Positions 22,301-34,064 of a stretch of 64,000 bases of DNA are shown here, one piece after another. The notes below the pieces were generated by a model. That model was not told where the DNA came from. It made no database searches and saw only the letters and a program-made list of their open reading frames with translations. The stretch lies in NCBI RefSeq assembly GCF_017562075.2, contig NC_054083.1, forward strand, positions 4,463,948 to 4,527,947. Reading direction: 5' to 3'. The stretch is from Anopheles merus. Taxonomy: Eukaryota > Arthropoda > Insecta > Diptera > Culicidae. A program made the position numbers and the translations under genes. Positions within the stretch are counted from its first letter, which is position 1. Each line of letters begins with the position of its first letter.

Positions 22301-23750
22301 GCATATTCGCGAGGCGTAATCTGCCATGATCTATTATTTTTATGGTAAAATATTATATGTCCACCCAACTTCTGCGTATGGATGCAGGAGCGGATAGGCT
22401 AGTGGGTCATATAGTTGATGTGATTCGAAAACACGGCTGAGGTTGCCAGAGGCACGCCAATGTAAAACGATATCACGTGACTGTCCTTGTTCTCCATAAA
22501 GGAATATACCACCGACCTCTTCGGCGGTTGGTCTGTTGTAGCGACCCTGATCGAGGACCGGCAAGCGGGCGTGAATGTGTAGCTGGACATTTTGTTGTAG
22601 CGTCTAACGTTCATATGCGTGACGAAACAGGTGAGCCAAGGAGTTATCGGCATCAAATATACGCTGTAGAATTGCCACTTTCATTCGATCTAGCTTATTG
22701 CTCAAAGCAACTCGTGCTTCGATAACATTGTTCTGATTCTCTGCTATACGCGTGTCGTTGAAATAAAGTTCTGCATATGCTGGGGAATGACCTGGGACTT
22801 GGCATGACCAGCACACCAATTCGATGGCACAGAGTACCCTGGATACGGAACGTACGGAACGAACCTCTACCGTTGGCGACGGAGCGATCTTGACGCACAT
22901 GATCATTTGCACGTATTGATGCTCCCATGGACGTAAAGGCGAATGCGTTATTGTATACACGAATATTTCGCATGAATTCTACATCGTCAAACAGTTCAGA
23001 TAGCTCAGTTGGAGGCTCTTGAAATGGTGACAAGATGACCTGACAACCATTACAGCACAATGTTCCAGTCTCTCCAGTCCATTTTTCTGCCGCGCAATAT
23101 GGGCACGGTGTGCGAGCGTTTAGTTTATGATGCATAGGGTAGTTTTAGTTATCGTGATAGCCGAGCCCAGTATTTAGTGTTCGTGCTCCGTATTTGTTTT
23201 GGATTCGTTTCCGTGTAAAGGCTTCCCATCGTTGGCGAAGCGGAAGAACGAGTTCTGTCTGCTGCGTATGGCGAAGATTAATAAGTTTTCTTATTTTTAG
23301 CTGTTGCAAAATGATTGACTTATGATATACTTACTATCTCTCTATAAATCTGAAGATGTGATCGAGCAGCATGCGTATCTTCTGATGGAGCAACCTGCAA
23401 TTCATGTGAAGAAGGATTCTCGTCACGATCGTTTGTCCTCGTTCCCGATGGTTCCCGACCTGTTCTATCACCAACTGTCCGTCGACGATGGCGGTACTCG
23501 GCCTGCCTTTTGCATTGTAGACATTTCTTTTTTGCATCGGGTGTTTCTTCGGGAGGAGTTTCATATCTTACCCTCCAGTCCTGAGTACACGGCTCCTCGT
23601 CACGATCGTTTGTCCTTGTTTCCGATGGTTCCGGACCTGAAGTATCACCAATCGTTTGCGTTGTAGACGTTTCTTTTTTGCATCTGGTGTTTCTTCGGGA
23701 GGAGTTGCATATCTTACCCTCCAGTCCTGTGGACATGGCTCAGCACTCAT
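19381..23750 (-). pseudogene. Helitron Rep-helicase, N-terminal and central part
   Basis: Minus strand. N-terminus (23750-23330): three degenerate copies of PEETPDAKKKRLQRKR, then a cysteine-rich segment (CPYCAAEKW, about 23100). Helitron-like N domain: NRPTAEEVGGIF and YPLLHPYAEVGW (22340-22564). Rep domain: SFPGGE, GKPDL and CNPKW (21900-22050), the HUH motif LPHAHCLLML (H-A-H near 21735-21743), and KYLYKYVYKG with the paired tyrosines (about 21300). Helicase: Walker A PDGTGKS, SDEASM and LLCGDFRQ (19786-21000), then AINNSVLEQL (about 19450). At least five frameshifts split it, at about 22800, 22350, 21900, 21050 and 19780. It is inactive but complete in domain order. Confidence 0.85.
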
Positions 23751-23783
23751 ATTCCTAAAATCTAACAGTTGGGCCCTTCGCGA

Positions 23784-23960
23784 TTCTAGTCAGTTTTTTG
23801 TATGGAGTTTGACAGTTAGAGGGTGAAATCATGTAAACACTCCATACATTACCACACAAAAAACTAGCCTACAATTTTCAGTCTAGATTATTCTAGCCTC
23901 AAAGCTAGAATTATATTCGAGTAACTGCTCGAAAACACGGTTTACATGAGCAAGCGTAAC
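23784..23960. repeat. Dispersed repeat, family also at 59.98 and 60.49 kb
   Basis: About 150 bp related in inverse orientation to 59980-60130 and 60485-60635. Shared blocks include TTCTAGTCAG, ATGGAGTTTGACAGTT, AAATCATGTAAACACTCCAT and a palindromic TTCTAGC...GCTAGAA hairpin. It begins exactly at the proposed Helitron edge. No coding capacity. Confidence 0.75.
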
Positions 23961-24000
23961 CTATGAGCGTAACGTGAGCGTAACGTGAGCGTCACCTCTT

Positions 24001-24800
24001 ACTTCGTTTTGTAAAGGGAGATGTCTGGAGTGACTTCGATAGTGTTGACGTAGAAAATTTCACCACCAATCTCTTCACGGCGCAAATAAATTTCTTCCTT
24101 AGTGGAACTCGATATCCCTGCACCAACACTACGTAGTTGATCGATATGCCTTTGCCTTAACATGTATTCCATAATGAAAATTGAAGGAATACATGTTCAT
24201 CAAAGACACGTGAAAATTTTGTTAGTAAATTATTCAATGCATTAGTTTTGCCACTACAGTAGGAAACTGAATGTGTACCAGTTTGGAAAACACGATTGAA
24301 ATTTAAATTCAAAGCAAGTAGCCAATCACGCCCTAACAACGGATGTCTACTAGATTCTGCAACACGTAGAGGCAATGTGAATTCCTCACCATTTGCAACT
24401 ACTTTTACCGTTATTTTGCCGAGTACACCAATGACATTATCGCAGTAACTCACGGGTCGAATGTTTGTAGGGAAAATGTCAAAATTGTTAAAGTATTTTA
24501 GTTTTCTTCTTCTGTTTTCTTTTTAGTAACCATTCTGCTTGTTCGACAGGCAACCGGAACTTTGACTGGAACTGGCTTGGCTCGATGACTGGAAACTTTT
24601 TTTAGTTTTGTTTGCTCCATGCTCGATGTACTGAACCTCACTTTTTTGACGTGAGTTGTGCATTTCATCGGTTCTACGATGAGACATTTCCATTCCGATC
24701 TCCATGCGATCTCCTTTGCCTTTGTCAAGGTTAAGTCGCGCACTTCCAGCAATCGATACTGTATCACACGGTTCTGGATGACAAAGACGAACTCGTTCCG
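24001..24800 (-). pseudogene. gypsy gag-protease fragment fused behind integrase
   Basis: Minus strand. Directly after the integrase end (QMPYDGVLR, about 24810) the same open frame continues with a gag-type segment (NEFVFVIQNR, RDLTLTKAKEIAW). This is followed by a protease/RT-proximal part ending in RHPLLGRDWLLALNL (24157-24453) and a final TPDISLYKTK stretch to a stop near 24003. In a normal element gag and protease are at the other end. The segment is therefore either a second gypsy copy or the result of template switching. Several frame changes are present. Confidence 0.6.
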
Positions 24801-24809
24801 GAGGGCCTT

Positions 24810-25472
24810 GTCCATGTAGTCCCGTCGTAAAACTCCGTCGTAAGGCATCTGCGTGACCTCAAATCCATGAACATCTCTTATGGAACGACGGACGTGAGGA
24901 AGTTCTTTGTGAATTACATAAGGCCCGCGGAACATGCAGACCTTTTTCTTATTTGCATTACTGGAATCTATGTGTTTGAATCTGATGTGTTTCAGATCTC
25001 CTTCAGTAAAACTAGGGGCTGGCTTGGTTCTATGGGCTACCTATTCTTCATTTCGATGTTGTGAATATTCAATGTTAGATAATGCTTCAGAACGAAGAAG
25101 GTTTAAGTCACGGTTTGTTGTAACATGCGTATCATTAAGATATTCATGTGATTCGTCTAAGATCTGGCCTCGTTGCTCAATGCCGAAAAGAAGAATCGAA
25201 GGATGAAAGTTTGTGGAACTATGGACCGTATTGTTGAGGGCATGTTCAGCGGATCTCAAATGCGAGCTCCAATCAGAATGGTCAAAAGAATTGCATAATT
25301 TGCTTAAAATGGGGCGAAGTACACGATTAACACGTTCCACCTGCCCGTTCGCTTGAGGGGAAGGTTGCATTAAGAACATGAGTGATATCATTAGAATCAA
25401 CAAATTCTTTGAAAGCAGTTGAAGTAAAGCATGTTGCACGGTCTCTTATAATTCGCTTCGGTTTGCTATAAT
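24810..25472 (-). pseudogene. gypsy integrase, C-terminal half
   Basis: Minus strand, from the hAT junction: a KRIIRDRATCF-like catalytic-core strand, then the block PQANGQVERVNRVL with the third catalytic Glu (about 25350), HALNNTVHSSTNF, and a C-terminal GPYVIHKELPH chromo-like block (about 24900). It continues the integrase started at 30878-31276 and is separated from it only by the hAT element. Confidence 0.85.
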
Positions 25473-26573
25473 CAGGGTGGCCACTCAACCGGGAAAACCG
25501 GGAAAACCGGGAATCAGCCGGGAATTTTATTTATCCGGGAAAAACCGGAAAAAACCGGGAATTTCGTTAAAAAAAACGGGAATATATCACAGCTCTCGTG
25601 TACCAAGTGTATTTTCAGCCACCTGCTTTCTTATGTGTTTTCTTCCCAACCTACCGCGGGCTTACCTACATCGTCGCACCAATGTCTATGGAAAACACAG
25701 TCTGTTTCATCGTCATATGGTACGAATTGATTGTACTTCTCATTCGCACTGGTGCAAACTTTACGTTCGCCGAATCGGGTACACGCTATTCCGTGCGTCT
25801 GTATTTTGTTCAACACACCGTAGGTTGTGGCAGTGGCGGATTTAACGGTGGGTGGAGTGGGCGATCCACATTACGCCCCGTATTTGTCCAGGCGATATGT
25901 ATTATTTTTTGGGAACTTGTTATCCTCCCTCCCCCCTTAAACAATTTCAACGTACCAACCACATATCACCAGTACATTGGAATTTTACGTTTCGGTTTGG
26001 ATGGTCTTTACCATCATTCCGCCCGATTGTGTGGAGTCCCAGAAATCGTGCGCGCACGTTGATCTGTCTTTTCTCCCACAGTCCAATTGTTGCTCTTTTG
26101 TTTTCACGGGGTTTTGCTCTAGCCTATGCAGAATGGGTGCTCTAGTAGTATGGATGAGTCTTGCGTCGTTTCCGTTCCCGAGAATCGAAGAACAACCGTT
26201 TCAACAGCGCAGCCGTGATCGTGTAATGGTATGTGTATAGAATGATATCAAAAGCTTAAGCTGCAACAGAATAAATGATGGAGTAAGTAAGAGTGGGTGG
26301 GGGGGGGGGGGGGTTGTCGTGGTTGTGGACACTTTTAGTTCATTTTGCAGTTTGAGTTGAACAGAACAGCATCGAATGTGATGTGATAAGATTTAAAATT
26401 GGATTCTCGAAGTGCAAGTGCAAATCACGGTATCGTTTGAATTGGTTGATATTCAGTTTATTGAAGTGTGTTTTTCAAATTACTTAATTTGCTATCAGGT
26501 AAGTTTTATACAGCACTGGCTGCAAATTGGTTGATTTATTAATTATTAATAATAGTCTCCCATAGATTGTCTG

Positions 26574-29500
26574 CTATGCCTACCACATACAATCCAAACT
26601 ATGAAAATTCATTTCCATGGTGTTCTCCTGACCCGAAGGACGTATATGCAGCGGTTTGCAAATGGTGTAACAAAAAAATAAAAATCAACACTATGGGTAG
26701 AGTGGCTTTGTTAAGTCATGAAAAAAGCAAAGCACATCATCATCAAGTGTTGGTTCGAAAAACTAACCTTCCAATCAGCCATTTTTTACCAAGTAAGTAA
26801 ATAACCGTTTGGCGGTAGTTACATTTTTAATGTTTGGTTTTTGGTATGTGTAAAAGTTATAACGTGTTTATAATTTTAAAGTAGCAAAGTTAGGATGGTG
26901 TTCTATATAGAAGTATTAAAAAGAGTGTTTGTAGTAGATTAACCCTTTCCGACCGATGCTGATTTTTATTAACTTTCCGTTCCGCTGGCATCACCAACGC
27001 AAGCAGTTGATTTTGAACCAAATATGCTGCAGCAAAATTGAGTTTTTTTTTGTATTACGATTTAAACTCTTCAAAGTACATCAATACTGTTATGTGTGCG
27101 ATGAGATTTTGGCCAACCGCAATAATTCTTAGAAAAACATTCTTTGATCTGCGCTTCGCTGCTATTCTTGTGAGTAGAGTACAGTTCTTGACGATGATTG
27201 TTGTTACTCCCGCAAAACGCTAATGCCGGTCACCAAGGAAAGGACCACCAGTAATCATTTCCGTATGCCGTTGGCATTCTTGGAAGTTTTGATTGTTTTG
27301 AGAATAAAAACCAAAATGTGCAAAAAGGTTTTCAAATTTTTTTTAAAAACTGCCTAACAGCCTTACCCATAAAGTGAATATAGATTCAAAGCTAATCCGA
27401 TGAGACAAAAGCTAGATCAGATCACAAAAACCTCAACAACGTAATGATTTTAATCATAACCTGATTTTTTTTTCATCTCACTACCCACTTCATCTAGACC
27501 GCTATAAAGACGCCCACAGCCGGCCGTTTTTAAAGTTTCTTTGTGTATGAGTATAAATAATAGCTGGATGTTGGTGATATTTTATTTACAAGTATTAATA
27601 AAGTATTTGTGATATTGGTTGTAGTACTGATATGCGGCATAAAATATTCTGCAAATCATATAGTTACAGCAGTGCTCTCCAACTATTTTAGGATCGCTGA
27701 CCACTTGGCTTTGGAAATATATTTGATGCGGCCCACATCTTATTTTATATACTTAGTTCAACGTTTTTAAGCATTTGTGTAAAATCATAAGAACGAATTA
27801 GACTTTGCGTGAAAGTAATGTGCAATTTTAGATATTTTGCTATATTTCATTTAATATTCATGAGAATATGGCCTATCACACACCAAAAGAAAGAATATTC
27901 AATTCCCCAACTTTTTCGACTGTTAAATATTAAAATGTAGAATTAAATACATTTCGTTATGATTCTCCGCTGACCATTATTGTTTCACCGTGAACAAATC
28001 TGGGAGTTACAATGAAAAGCATTAGATTATTAATTCAATATGATTTCTAGTCTAGATACTTGGGGAATTTAATTTCCTTTCTTTTGGTGTAGAATAAGCC
28101 ATATTCTAATAAAAAAATATGCAATATAGTCGAAAACCCCAAAATTTCACGTTCAATTTCACTTTATTCTATACGTAACTGTTGTAAATTTTATCTTGAT
28201 GGTGTGAAAACAATTGCACTATGTGTATGGTAATAAGCTATTCTTAGAAAAACATTTTTTTTCGCGAACCGTTAATGCAGCGGATCACAGGTTGGAGATC
28301 ACTAATTTACAGTTATGGTAGTTGGTGTATAACCCGATAACTAGCAATTAATTTACACTTTCACGAATTCTGTAACTTCAGCTTAATGATTAAATTTATG
28401 TAGTGTTATATAATGGTAGTGCTATGCACGCAAAAATATGGTTATTGATTTTTAAGAGAGTTCCTTTCTTCTTTTTTATAGATCAAATCGTTGGTAATAA
28501 CCTGTTGTCGTCATCTCCGTCACTTTCTTCAATTTCCACTGCAATGGCTACCCAAATCTCAGCTTCAGATTCTTCCACGAACACTGATAATCAACACTCT
28601 AAGGCTTCCAACGTCTTGAATAGATTCATGCTAAACGAGCAAGTTACAAGTGCTGAAATTGTGTGAGCTCTGGAAACTATTGCCACTCATAACTCCTATC
28701 GCAGTGCTGGGGCTAACACTAATTTGTTCAAAACTATGTTTCCGGACAGCCAAATTGCCGCCAAGCTCGAGATGGGACGCACAAAACTTGCGTATCTAAT
28801 AACTTTTGGTCTGACACCTTATTTCACAAACGAAATATTTAAGCAACTTGATGTATGTTCCGAAATAGTAATTGGTTTCGATGAAACATTGAACAAAGTT
28901 TCACAACGCCAACAGATGGATGTTAGTGTGAGATTTTGGAATGAAAATAAGGAACAGGTAGAATGTCGATACATTGGATCAGCGTTTTTAGATTCTTCTC
29001 GTGCAGTTGATCTCCTTAACGGATTGAAACAGTGCACAGAAAGAAAGCCTGCTCTACTGAATAACGTGATTCAGCTAAGCATGGACGGACCGAATGTAAA
29101 TTGGCGTTTAATGAAGGACTTATGCGAAGAACTTCGAAATCTGCGTGGGGTACCATCTTTTGATTTATTAAACATAGGTAGTTGCGGCTTACATGCTATT
29201 CATAATGCTTTTAAAAATGGTATGAAGCACACTGAATGGAACATTGACGAGTTTTTGACATCCCTCTATTATTTGTTCAAAGACTTTCCGTTGCGCCGTG
29301 CAGATTATAAAGAAACTACCGGATCCAATTTATTCCCACTGAAATTTTGTCCTATTCGATGGGTTGAAAATTTGAATGTGGCTGAGCGTGCATCTAAAAT
29401 GATTCCTTATTTGAAAGTCTATGTGGCTGCGGTCAAAAACCAACGTGACAAAAAACTCAAGGAAGGTCACCATTCTTTCAAAAGGAGTTTTGCTGCAGTT

Positions 29501-30558
29501 GCTCAGTCTAGGCCATTCGCTTTAATAGAAAAGACCATTTCTGATGAAATGTTGAGCCCAAAACTTGCCTTTTTTATTTCCTCAGCTGGATGTGTGGAAC
29601 CCTTTTTGCGAGAATTTCAATGTGATGCTCCTATGGCGCCATTTTTGTTTGATGAGTTATCTTCAATTACCCATTCTATAATGAGTAAGGTTTTAAAATC
29701 GGAATACTTAAATGTAAAAGCTAAAGCGATTACCAATATTGAGCTCAAAGATAACAACACACTACCGACATCGCAAGTTGATATAGGCTTTGGAGTCAAA
29801 GCGGCAATTAAAACAATAATGACAAGTGGAAAAATATCTGAAAAGGTGATCCTTCAGTTTAAGAATGATTGTAAAGCTTATTATATTGCATTTTTAACAA
29901 AAATTTGTGACCGTTCTCCACTGTGAGACCATCACAAAATCGCTTGATATTGCCTTGAAAAGGTTGGAGTACTGCCTAGATTACATGGTCCAAAGAGACC
30001 ATTTAGGGGGTAATGTAGCGGACAAAGTTCGTCAGGAATTCACAAATGCGGTAGAAATTTTTAGCATAAAGTCATCTCTAGCTGCCTACAAGCGACATGA
30101 ATGTCGACTAGATAATTTTTGGTTTAAAGTTCTTGCGGATTCGAGAAAAGAATTCTCAAACTTAAGAATTTTTTTAAAAAAATTTTAATTCTATCACATG
30201 GCAATGCAACACTGGAGCGAGGATTTTATATAAACAAAGAGTGTCTGATAGTTAATTTAATCGACGAAAGCTTAGTGGCGCAGCGAATAGTATACGACGC
30301 TATTTTGAACGCCGGTGGTGTTTAGGGGTAGACATAAATAAATCACTCATCCAGTACGCCCGAAACGCGCATGGACGATACGTCGAGAGCCTGGAGCAAA
30401 AGAAGAAGGAAAGGGCACAAAAGGACGATGCCAGTGCTAGAAAAAAGACAACGAATCAAGCACTTAAGGAATTAGAATTAGTTAAAGCCAAAATTCTCGC
30501 AGATGCTCAGAAAGAAGTAGCCTTGATCGAAGAGAAAATGAGTAATTTGAATAAATAA
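26574..30558 (+). pseudogene. hAT transposase (BED finger + RNase H-like core)
   Basis: Exon 1 (26574 to about 26790) encodes a BED-type zinc finger: CKWC at residues 32-35, then LLSHEKSKAHHH. It ends at a GTAAGT donor. An intron of about 1.7 kb ends with TTTATAG at about 28482. The main exon has an in-frame TGA (28664-28666), the catalytic region with VIGFDETLN, LSMDGPNVNW and GSCGLHAIHN (28880-29210), a frameshift near 29915, DKVRQEF, another frameshift near 30190, then the dimerisation block LSHGNATLERG and a C-terminal coiled coil to a stop near 30558. Sequence order fits a divergent hAT transposase. At least three lesions. Confidence 0.8.
27670..28304. mobile_element. hAT-like MITE in the transposase intron
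   Basis: The ends CAGTGCTCTCCAAC and (inverted) TAGTGATCTCCAAC are flanked by AGTTACAG (27662-27669) and ATTTACAG (28305-28312), a 7/8 match. Inside is a second inverted repeat of about 50 bp (about 27862-27912 against 28057-28107, sharing ACACCAAAAGAAAG). No coding capacity. Confidence 0.65.
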
Positions 30559-30877
30559 GCTGTTTCAGCAATCTTATAAAAAACGTTTATAATGCTTAAT
30601 AGTTTTATTTTTAAATAATAGTTTAAGGTTATTTTATTTAATTCTTGTTACATCGATAACAAGCAGCTTTGCACTGTCATACTAATTATAGACGAAGTTA
30701 TAAATACTATTAGAGTTACCTATAACATTGTCAAAAAATGCTTTGAAATTTTAGTATCGCATAAGGCAATCAACTACGGGCAAATGAAGTGTAATAAACC
30801 GGGAAAACCCCTAAACAATCCGGGAAAAACCGGGAAAAAACCGGGAATTTCAAATCCTGATTCGAGTGGCCACCCTG

Positions 30878-32738
30878 TATAATATGACATATATTGAATG
30901 AGAGCTTCACATACTTCATTATTATTAGTTGTAGCGGTAGCGTATAGTTTTGTAAATTTGGTGAAGGCATCTATGACAACCAATATATATTTCTTGCGAG
31001 ATATAATGTTGGGTAGGGGTCCTAAATGATCAATATGCATCGTGTCGAGAATGGTACGGGTGTCTTTGTAATACTGTACATATTTCGGTTGTTAGTTCTT
31101 GGAGGTGCTAAATAGACGATGCGCTTTAAACAATTTTTAATGAAGTTCTCAACTCTTGGTTTCATATGAGGGAACCAATAGTGGTGGCTAATGGTATGGC
31201 AAGTTTTGCTGATGGCAAGATGACCAATCTTTTCGTGATTATGTCGGATAATATTGTCTACCAATTCTCGTGGCACTTATAATTGAAGATGATTTGTGGA
31301 AGACTGATGATATACCAAACCATCTTGGAGGGTAAATCCTTGGACAGTACCAGCTTCAAGTTTTTGCCATAGGGTATTTACTAAGGGGTCTTGTGATTGA
31401 GCAATCTGAAGTTGGAAATCAAGATCTAAGTCGCTGATTGCTCCAACGGCTTCAGTTCGGCTTACAGCGTCTACATGAGCCATAGAAGTTATAGATCGGT
31501 AATGAATTGTGTAATCATTAAATTCTATAAACAAAGACCATCTTGCTATTTTAACCGATGCATTCCTGTTTTTTTAAGGTTTTGACCAATGAATTGCAGT
31601 CAATGAAGATTTTTAAAGGTAACCCATGTACGTATACATTGAATCTTTTAAGTGCATAGATAACGGAAAGCGTCTCTAGCTCGTAGCTATGCAACTTTGC
31701 CTCTTCTTTTGATGTTGTTTTCGAGAAATAAGCTACAGGATGAAGCTTATTATCTTCTTGTTTCTGTGATAATACAGCACCAAAGCCGAACGAACTGGCA
31801 TCGCAATGAAGTTCAGTCTCCTTTTTGGGATCAAAAATAGCAAGGATAGGGGATTGAGTAAGTTTCTCTCGCAATGTTTCAAATGTTTCACAACAGCTTG
31901 TATCAAAGTTAAATAATTCATCTTTTTGAAGTAAGTTAGTGAGTGGTTTAGCGATGCAAGAAAACGAAGGGACAAAGCGTCGAAAATAAGAGAAGAGTCC
32001 TAAACATCTTCTGAGTTGTTTAATATTATTAGGGATCGGATAATTTCTAGTGGCTTCAAAGTGCCGATCACTAGGTCGAATACCGAAGGCATTTGCTTTG
32101 TATCCTAGATAGTCAAGTTCTTGATGCGCAAATTTACACTTGTCAACGCGAAGCTCCAAGGAGGCTATTATAATGTCGTCCAAGTAGACCACCACTTTTT
32201 CATCATCGATAAATTCACGAAGAATAGAGTTAATAAATCTCTGGAATTCAGAGGGGGCATTCTTAAGACCGAAGGGCATTTTGGTGTACTCGTACTGACC
32301 ATCAAGGGTGACGAAAAAAGTGTAAGGAATAGAAGATTCTTCCATCCGTATCTGGTGGAAGCCGCTTTTGAGATCTAGTAAACTGAAAATCTTTTTGTTA
32401 CTAAGATGCTCTAAACATGTTTAAATCAACGGTAATGGGAAATTATCCTTCACAGTAATTTTGTTTAACGGTCGATAGTCCACGCACATTCGAACCTCTC
32501 CATTCTTCTTTCGCACGAGTACCAGAGCCGAAGGGTAAGGAGAATTGCTAGGTCTTATAACCTTTTCTTTAAGTAAGTTTGAAACAATTTTCTTCACCTG
32601 ATTACGTTCTCCGCATGATAATCTCTGAGGTTTTGTGAAAATAGGAGTTTGATTAGTTAGATTAATCTTCATACAGTGATTTGATAGTTCATTATTTTTA
32701 GAAGTATTATTTAGATAAGAATTTTCAAAAATAGACAA
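30878..32738 (-). pseudogene. gypsy reverse transcriptase, RNase H and integrase N-terminal half
   Basis: Minus strand. RT begins with IRPSNSPYPSALVLVRKKNG and CVDYRPLNK (32421-32738). An in-frame TAA near 32421 is followed by DLKSGFHQI, FGLKNAPSEFQR and the catalytic YLDD (about 32180). About 25 residues normally present between YLDD and LRVDKCKFA are missing. RNase H: HCDASSFGFGAVL and SYELETLSVIYAL (31600-31830). Integrase: the HHCC zinc domain (HNHEKIGHLA, 31022-31276) and core DHLGPLP, IDAFTKF (30880-31040). Frameshifts occur near 31550 and 31040. Non-functional. Confidence 0.85.
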
Positions 32739-33046
32739 AATGGTTGAAGTCTCTTCGAGGGATAGAGAAGGGCCAGTATCAAGTTTAAATTCAGATATAA
32801 ATGTATCAATAGCACAGATTTCACTAAAGGCATTATCTAATATACCAGATTTGCTAACGTTCCTTTTTTGTTCCTCTATAGCTAGATAAGATGAACATTA
32901 AGTGCTGGAAGTAGATCTTTCGCTATGATTATTGGCCATGCCGTAGATGTATGTGGCAGTATGTGATGTACAAACATGTGATGGAGAATCGTCTCCCTGA
33001 ATTGAATTCGGCAGAGTATTTGGCCACGAGTATAAAGATGCGAATA
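32739..33046 (-). other. gypsy protease region (degenerate)
   Basis: Between gag and RT on the minus strand. The aspartic-protease motif is probably the SLFDTGRPVSFIN block at the C-terminal end of the gag-frame ORF (about 33110). Downstream of it the sequence is not open in one frame. Confidence 0.45.
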
Positions 33047-34064
33047 TCATAAACCATTGTAGTTGGAAGGAACTGGATCAGATAACAGGCATAAAGGCAC
33101 GATCTTCTCATTAATAAAGCTTACTGGTCTACCTGTATCAAATAAGGAATATTCTTCGACAGTCATGATTATTTTCCCTGACTTAAGAAAAGAAGCACTC
33201 ACCTCGTGCAATTCATTTAATGGCAGTGTTTCTGCATTATCGATATCAACGCGATTGGCTGTATCCGGATAAGCAGCAGCACTGGTTTCAGCATTCGGAC
33301 AGTTTTTATAGTTGTGTCCCAGCTGGAAGCAACGAAAACAAGCTCCTGGTGGGCGGCGTTGGCGTGTACAAGAACTCTGATGATGACCAAACTGGGAGCA
33401 ATTGAAACAACGGACTGTTGATGTTGTTCCTGGATTAGTTTTAGCCCGTTTGCGATCACTGGAACAGGACGTCTCGGGTGATTTGGCATCATTCCGTGGT
33501 CGAATTGTCTCGAACTTGTTCAAAAATGGCTTCAAATCGTCCATTTTTTCGACCAGAAAACGCATTCTAGCGGTGTGGGACGGACTGCCAAGCCCTTCGA
33601 AGATGATGTTAATCAATTCAGGCTCAGGATCGGATGCGCGACTGGCGATTCGCTGCATATCTAATACATAACGCAGGGCTGTCTCATGGGGCGAGAGTCG
33701 ACGGTTGAGCAGCTGTCGGTAGACAGCTTCGCCTTCGGTCGTGGCTGTCACATAAAAGTTTGCAACCAGCTCATCTTTTAATTTTTGCAGTGTTGAAGCA
33801 CGAGAGGTTTTAGCGACCATAGCAGCAGATCCTTTCGGTAAACGGTACACGTAGAATTTATTTATTATTTTATTTATCAGAATCTTGGACGCTGTACAGA
33901 GAAAAGTGATGGTCTAGCTCGTCAAGCCATTCAATGATGCACTTTGATGCATCGTCTCCAGTAAAAGGCTCAATAATTCCATCCAGCTTCAAATTGCTTA
34001 CCGAAAATTTTCCCGGTTGATATTCAAGGGTTTGGACCCTTTGGCAAAGCTTTAAAAGTTCCAA
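33047..34064 (-). pseudogene. gypsy gag with two CCHC knuckles
   Basis: Minus strand. The retrotransposon gag capsid segment is PGKFSVSNLKLDG, GDDASKCIIEWLDELDHH (33870-34064), then an in-frame stop, then KLKDELVANFYV, LSPHETALRYVLDMQ (33600-33800). Two zinc knuckles, CFNCSQFGHHQSSC and CFRCFQLGHNYKNC, lie at about 33290-33410. They are followed by the protease block with DTG. Gag packages element RNA into virus-like particles. Upstream sequence up to the LTR (34065-34540) shows only degenerate coding traces. Confidence 0.85.

Larger units (their letters stand above)
13990..23783 (-). mobile_element. Helitron with nested LINE (ends tentative)
   Basis: A Rep-helicase gene on the minus strand occupies 14081-14570 and 19381-23750, separated by a LINE. 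Candidate 5' end: TC at 23783-23782 (TCGCGAAGGGCCC on the minus strand), next to T on the plus strand. It lies exactly where a dispersed repeat family begins. Candidate 3' end: CTAA at 13993-13990, preceded by a small CCTGTT/AACAGG stem (about 14001-14021) and flanked so that insertion is between A and T. Without the LINE the element would be about 5.0 kb, a normal size for an autonomous Helitron. The gene assignment is firm, the exact ends are not. Confidence 0.6.
25473..30877 (+). mobile_element. hAT element with 6-bp target duplication
   Basis: The termini CAGGGTGGCCACTC are repeated in inverted form at the right end. Both ends continue into arrays of CCGGGAAAA-type repeats. The flanking direct repeat is TATAAT (25467-25472, 30878-30883), only 6 bp, and the integrase codons join correctly when one copy is removed. 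Inside are a BED zinc-finger exon and a long hAT-type transposase. The size is 5405 bp, including a 635-bp MITE in the intron. Six-base duplications point to an hAT6-like group rather than classical 8-bp hAT. That is an inference. Confidence 0.85.

Noticed and set aside
25473..25580. CCGGGAAAA repeats as NF-kB-type sites or telomere-like DNA
   Set aside because: They are the sub-terminal repeats of the hAT element and recur at its other end.
26940..27240. TTAACCCTTT at 26940 as a piggyBac end
   Set aside because: No matching inverted end with TTAA was found nearby.
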